DNA of 64,000 bases, taken from positions 6,697,246-6,761,245 of the forward strand of contig CM033402.1 in the NCBI GenBank assembly GCA_019426215.1, written 5' to 3'. This document shows positions 58,878 through 64,000 of this stretch, piece after piece (the stretch's first letter is position 1; the number at the start of each line of letters is the position of its first letter). The translations under genes were made by a program, and so were the position numbers. The stretch is from Buddleja alternifolia. Lineage: Eukaryota > Streptophyta > Magnoliopsida > Lamiales > Scrophulariaceae. The notes beneath the pieces are model-generated. The model ran no database searches. It saw only the letters and a list, made by a program, of their open reading frames with translations, and was not told where the DNA came from.

Positions 58878-59792
58878 GAGCAACTCCAATGGATTTTGTC
58901 GTCCATTTTGCCATTCCAACGCTAAAAGTGGCGTCACTGGCGTGGGTAAAACAGTGCCACGCTATAATAATAAATTATTAAAATTTAATTGAAATCTATT
59001 TTGAAAATATTTTAAATTGTAATATCATAAAACAACACAATATATTTAGTTATTTACTTGGATGAATACGTAACAAAAAACTTAAAGTTGGGTGTTGGAT
59101 GTGGGCCAAAAATATCTAAGGGTATTGTGGTAATTTAGCACGTCACCGGCTCAAGTTGGGGCGTCTCCCCCGGATCAAAGTCCGCGGTTAATATACTAGT
59201 CAAGCCCAAAAAGGGCTGACGATATATTACCAATACTAAAGCTGTTTATTAGCTTGAAAGTAATAATAATAGGCCTATTGGACTACTGACAAAGTAAAGC
59301 CCATGGCCCATAGCCCATTTTCAGCTCCCTATAAATACTTCAAAGGGACTGAAAAAGGCTCATTTTATCTGCTCTCCTCACCAAAAAGAGTGGTAGAGAG
59401 ATAGCAGCTGACTATCATATAAGATTATCTATTCCCTAGTAAAAATCACTGGCTATTGAGAGTAACCCCATCGTCAAACTACGAATAGACTTGATCCCAG
59501 CTATCTGGGTACGTAGGCCGCTCGCCATAATCGAGTGCAGTGTATAAATCCACCAACCCCTGCCTAGTTTGTCGTGTGTTGGATCGGTTCCTTCACCCCA
59601 CGTAGTTAATCACGTGACAAATATCATCTAATGAATTTTGACATCATCAGTGTTATTTGTAAAATATGAGAAATAGTATAAATGAGGTGTAAAAAAAAAT
59701 ATTCTAGAGAATATATTTTTTGTGTAAAAAATAATGCAGTACATTGAAGTGCAAAAGTTGCACCATGTTTTTGCTGAACATTGGAGATGCCC
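58878..59792. mobile_element. Harbinger-like MITE split by a solo LTR
   Basis: Left end GAGCAACTCCAATGG, right end reversed GGGCATCTCCAATG, flanked by TAA and TCA (3-bp TSD with one change). Removing 59097-59649 leaves about 360 bp. The right part is related to 35824-35960. Confidence 0.7.
59097..59649 (+). mobile_element. Solo LTR, same family as 36029-36537
   Basis: 553 bp, perfect 5-bp TSD GTGTT at 59092-59096 and 59650-59654. First base is G where the family has T (GGATGTGGGCC against TGATGTGCACC), last bases CATCA. TATA box CTATAAATACTTC at 59330-59342; shared block CACTGGCTATTGAGAGTAAC at 59449. Confidence 0.85.
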
Positions 59793-59926
59793 TCATTCCA
59801 CACTTTCTGTCTACATCATTCAGTGATTACTCACAAGTCACAACTACTCACATTTATAATACATTTTTTGAACTATGGAAAAACAATTATATGTAACATT
59901 GTTTATGTATCATCATTATTTTTAAT

Positions 59927-60145
59927 GGGATAATTACACTGGGGGTTCTGAGGTATTGCCAAATTACAAAAAACATCCCCTAATTTGATAAATTACATCT
60001 AACATCCAAGATTTTCATGTATTGATTTAAAAATGGATGGAAAGTGTCAAAAGACCTAAATTCCCTTACTGAATATTTTTTTTTAAAATAGAAAAAAAAT
60101 GAAAAAAAGTTGAATTACCAAATTGCTCCTTTACATCTCTATATA
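59927..60145. mobile_element. Left half of a Mutator-type MITE, cut by the L1 insertion
   Basis: Starts GGGATAATTACACTGGGGG, the family-type end seen at 14732 and 19776, followed by AAATTACAAAAAACATCCCC. Its right half would lie beyond the L1 element, outside the window. Confidence 0.55.
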
Positions 60146-60472
60146 TTTTTTTAGGTAAAGTAATTGTTTATTAAAATACCCACAAGAGCTCATTGTTTGT
60201 TACAAAAACACCCAAGGGAGACCCATCTGTCAGACCTTGGCATAACACTAACTTACATATTCTATCTTAAATGAACTACAACATAATGCAAAATACGAAC
60301 TTTTCTCTACATGAGGATGCCAGCTGCATATGCCATATCTCTTCCCCTCCTCTTTGGATTGAATTCCCCATTAAACTTCAAACATAGTTCCCCTTTCAGT
60401 TGCACAAACACATTCTCCCATTGCCTTTCCTTTTGATCAAAGACTCTCTTGTTTCGTTCTTCCCATATCTTG

Positions 60473-63400
60473 TTAATAACTCACACCCGCTATAATAATG
60501 GCTTGCCTGTATTTCCAGCTCCTAAATGCATATTGTAACCAATGCACCCACCGATTGAATTGATTTGGCCAGGACTCCACTTTTAACCAACTCATGGTCT
60601 TCTGCAGAAGTTGCTTTCCCCATTCACATTTAAAAAACAAGTGATCTATAGTTTCCACCTCATCTCCACATAATACACAGTGACATTCCACACCATGCAC
60701 AAATCTCAGTAATCTATCTCTAGTCATTAGCTTCTTATGAAGCACCATCCATGCAGTAAACGATTGTCTTGGGATATTTAAATGATTCCAAGCAATCCTA
60801 GCATGCCTAAACACCTGCTGTTCTTTTGTCTACAAATTTGATCCCAACTAATAGGAATCAGCCTCCTCTTCTGTTCAGTTCTACCCCAAAGAAAATCCCT
60901 TGCTTTTTGTTCAATCTACTTCATAATACTCTGAGGGATAATGAAGACTGAAGCCCAATAGATGTGCAAAGTTAATAGTACTGAGTTGACAAGTTGGACT
61001 CTACCTACATATGAGAGATGCCTAGATGCCCAAACTGTCAATTGCTTTGTTATTTTTTCCACTAGAATGTAACAATCATTTTTGTTCCATTTGGTGGGAG
61101 ACAATGGGATACCAAGATATTTCATAGGGAACTCCCCCTCCCTAAATCCTGTTACAGAAAGAATCTCAATCTTTACCTCCTGCCCCACCCCTCTAATGAA
61201 CATATTGGATTTATCTGGGTTAGCCCACAGTCCAGAGGTCTCAGAAAAACTTTGAAATGCTTTCCACACAATACTGACTGAAGTTACATTTGCTTTGCAG
61301 AAAATCATAAGGTCATCTGCAAAGCAAATGTTAGTTAACTTTAACAATTTGCATCCTGGATGATATCTAAAGTGAGTGTCCTAAGTGGCCATTTGTAACT
61401 TCCTTGTAAGATACTCCATAATTAATACAAATAACGAGGGGGACATAGGGTCCCCTTGTCTCAATCCCCTTTCACCCTTAAAGAACCCATGTATCTCTCC
61501 ATTCAATACAATTGAGTATGTTGTGGTTGTCACACACTCAAGTATCCAATTACTAAATTTCTGGGGAAACCTCAACCCATCCAACACTTCTGCCAAAAAC
61601 TTCCACTCTACTGAGTCATAAGCTTTTCTGACATCTATCTTCATTAGGCATTTTGGAGACACAGACTTTCTATTATACATTCTAATTATCTCTTGACTGA
61701 TAAGAATGTTATCCACTATGGATCTCCCCTTTGTAAATGCTCATTGATTCTCATTGACTAGGATGGGCAGTACTGCAGCCAGTCTCTGAGTAATCATTTT
61801 GGACACACATTTATAGACACTATTGCAACAAGCAATAGGCCTAAATTCACTAGCCATTGTAGGATTATCAGTCTTTGGAATCAGGCTCAACAATGTACTA
61901 TTTACCTGTTTCAGGAGTTTTCCTTGATTAAAGAAGTCCAGAACAGCTTCAGTAATTTCAGCCCTTATAATATGCCAAGATGCTTTGAAGAATCCACTTC
62001 TAAAGCCACTTTCAAATACTGAACATGGCTTGCTTGACATCTTATGCTGTATATGGTCTAATAAGCTCCATTTGATTTTCCCAGCTCAATCTTGGCCCCT
62101 GCTCAAACACACCCTCTTCTGTCCCCTGCTCAAACACACCCTCTTCTGTCCCCTTCCCTTTCCTGTGAGACCCAAGTAAATTCTTATAGAAGTGAACAAA
62201 GTGATCTTTAACTTCTCCATAGTCTGTGATGAGTCTGTCTCCATTCTGAATTTTGCATATTCTAGCCCTGTATTGTTGCTTCTTAAGGACTCTGTGGAAA
62301 TAACTTGTGTTCTGATCCCCCAGTTTAAGCCAGGTTATTTTAGATTTCTACTGCAAATATTTTTCCTTAGCTATGCTGGTAATTCTATACTCTTTTTGTT
62401 TTTCTGTCACTTGATATTGCAACTGTGTATCAAGTGGTCTATTGTTCAACTGTTGCTGCAACCCAATCAATTGTATATGAGATTCCTCAGCTCTTTTTTC
62501 AATTTCGGAGTAGTATTTCATATTCAGCTTTTTCAATTCTGACTTAAGCATCTTCAACTTATGAACAACCTTATACATTTTGTTTCCCTCCACTCTACAA
62601 TTCCATCCTTGTGCAACTATTTGTAAAAACTGAGGTGAGTCACACCACATATTAAAGAATTTAAAAAGTTTACTCCTTGTCTCCATTGGGTTCTGCATTC
62701 TGATCACAATTGGGCTATGATCAGACATGCCTTCAGGTAAAAATTGAGCTTCTGCATCTGGAACCCTCAAACACCACTCATGAATAATAAATGCCCTGTC
62801 AATTCTTAAAAAAATTCTTTGCCCCACCTCATGGTTATTATATCAGGTGTAAGAGCAGCCTACCCATCTCATCTCTTCCAGATCACACTATTCAACACAA
62901 TTCCGAAAATCCAAAAGTTCATTGACAGTAATAGAACTCCCTCCTATCCTATCTTGCACTGTTAACACATAGTTAAAATCTCCCATGACCACCCATGGCC
63001 CATCAATCATTGTAGCTATATTTTGCGACTCAGCCCACAAAGCCATCCTATCTATAGCAGCATTATAAGTATAAACAAAGGTGGCATGAAACTGTTTTTG
63101 TGTTTCTCTATTTTGTATGTGAGTATGTATAAACTGTGCATTTGTTTGGAGACTTTGCACTACATATATATCTTCCCTCCATATAACCCAAATCCTACCT
63201 TTAGGATCATCTCTTGTATTATTGACACTTCCCCATCCCTGGCACAAGTTGTTATAGACTTTATCATAGTTCCCATTTTTAATTTTATGTTCAAGTATAC
63301 CCATAACTCCTATGTTATATTTATTACATAGAAGTTCTACCTCTCTCTGTTTATTGGTACTGTTCAGTCCCCGTATGTTCCAGCTGGCTATGTTCTTCAT
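60473..63400 (-). pseudogene. LINE ORF2: endonuclease, reverse transcriptase, C-terminal zinc finger; several stops
   Basis: Starts ATG at 63400 with an APE-type endonuclease (IASWNIRGLN, LEHKIK, GDFNYVL). Reverse transcriptase: FRPIACCNSVYKCVSKMI, KIDVRKAYDSVEWKFL, RQGDPMSPSLFVLIMEYL, and the catalytic FADD (CFADDLMIF, about 61320). C-terminal finger CVLCGDEVETIDHLFFKCEW near 60650. In-frame stops or breaks: about 62885 (TAG), 62840 (TGA), 62348, a frame change near 62010-62040, 61740 (TGA), 61381 (TAG), 60916 (TAG) and about 60815. Most stops look like single C-to-T type changes. It overlaps ORF1 by about 50 bp. Not functional. Confidence 0.92.
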
Positions 63401-63971
63401 TATCTATTATAGTTACTGTGACCACACCTTCATTCACTTCAAGTTCTTGATTCTGCACTCTAGATGTTGATGGCTCATTCATATCTTTTAGTGGCTCATT
63501 TTGGAGGTTTTTCCTGCCTGACTTGGTAATCATTTTCCATTGCTCTCCACCTTGTTCTTTCTGCTCATTAGTTTTTTCTCCCTTAAGCACCGGACCCTGC
63601 TGCTCCTTCATTGGTAGCTTATCCCCTTGGTCTTGTGAGACTAGCTTTGATCTCCATGCCATCTTCCCTTTTTTCTTCCTACACACTGCTTCATCATGCC
63701 CATAGCCCAAACAATGTGTACATTTAATTGGTTTCCATTCATATCTGACCTTTTGTTCAACAACCACCCCCTTTTCATTTTGAAAGTAGACCATTTCAGG
63801 CATCTTATTCACATTGACATCCACTAGAACTCTTGCATAGTGTACTCGTTCTTTCTCCACAATCATCTTATCAGCCATGATTGGAGTTCCAATAAGACTC
63901 ACAATCTTGCTTAGAGCACTATTTCCCCAGTACTTGAGCTCCAAAGCTTCAAGTTGCACCCACACCGGCAC
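63351..63971 (-). pseudogene. LINE ORF1 (DUF4283-type with zinc knuckle), N-terminus outside window
   Basis: 206 codons open to the end near 63971; the true start is probably further upstream. Shows PVWVQLEALELKYWG, VDVNVNKMPE and the CCHC knuckle CTHCLGYGHDEAVC (C-x2-C-x4-H-x4-C) typical of plant LINE ORF1 nucleic-acid-binding proteins, then a Lys/Gln-rich tail. Stop at 63351-63353, about 50 bp past the ORF2 start in another frame. Confidence 0.85.
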
Positions 63972-64000
63972 CCTCTCAATATGTTGTTTAGTATAATTTT

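Larger units (their letters stand above)
60146..64000 (-). mobile_element. L1-type LINE, 3' 3.85 kb within the window
   Basis: On the minus strand, a short poly-A tail (T-run at 60146-60152) closes the element; ORF1 and ORF2 follow in the usual plant L1 order. The 5' end is beyond 64000. Coding frames carry several stop codons. Confidence 0.92.

Overview
This is a repeat-rich nuclear window from a flowering plant, most likely a eudicot (asterid-like at a guess). The evidence is a GT-AG-spliced molybdenum aldehyde oxidase gene, plant-type Copia, L1 and TRIM retroelements, many Mutator-, hAT-, Helitron-, Harbinger- and CACTA-type DNA elements, tRNA-derived SINEs, and a plant mobile domain (PMD) gene. 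Base composition is strongly AT-rich outside genes. There is one convincing intact host gene; almost everything else is mobile DNA, much of it nested, and many insertions can be delimited exactly by target site duplications (TSDs).

Layout. 1-3.8 kb: 3' part of a decayed Copia element on +, abutting the tail of another Copia element on -. 3.8-8.1 kb: AT-rich spacer with a short LINE insertion and a Helitron end. 8.08-16.94 kb: aldehyde oxidase gene, 10 exons and 1349 codons, all reading frames joining correctly; three Mutator-type MITEs sit in its introns. 17-23.5 kb: a long-TIR element split by a solo LTR, a Mutator-type element split by a small Helitron, and a 1.66-kb non-autonomous hAT element. 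23.9-30.9 kb: Helitron-like termini on - enclosing a SINE, a truncated L1, a CACTA end and a complete TRIM element. 31-36.5 kb: a hAT MITE, two Mutator MITEs with perfect 9-bp TSDs, SINEs and a solo LTR.

36.7-41.7 kb: a young, nearly intact Copia element on - (two LTRs differing by about one substitution and one indel, plus a 27-bp end duplication), whose coding region is broken three times, apparently each time by one missing base. 42.7-47.2 kb: several hAT copies, a 37-base poly-G run, a tandemly duplicated exon-like unit, a SINE with a perfect TSD and a hairpin MITE. 47.7-49.1 kb: second copy of the long-TIR element. 49.14-56.26 kb: the most interesting object, a 7.1-kb Mutator-like element with 1.3-kb terminal inverted repeats and a perfect 10-bp TSD. 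It carries a PMD gene on + and the 5' part of a mudrA-like transposase gene on -, the two meeting tail to tail. 56.5-60.1 kb: SINE, simple repeats, and a Harbinger-like MITE containing a solo LTR. 60.15-64 kb: an L1 LINE on - with several stop codons, running off the window.

How the parts relate: the aldehyde oxidase is the only cellular function visible. The PMD/Mutator element looks like a two-gene unit driven from its mirror-image TIRs, each supplying a CT-rich leader and a first intron. The remaining features record successive insertions whose relative order can be read from the nesting.
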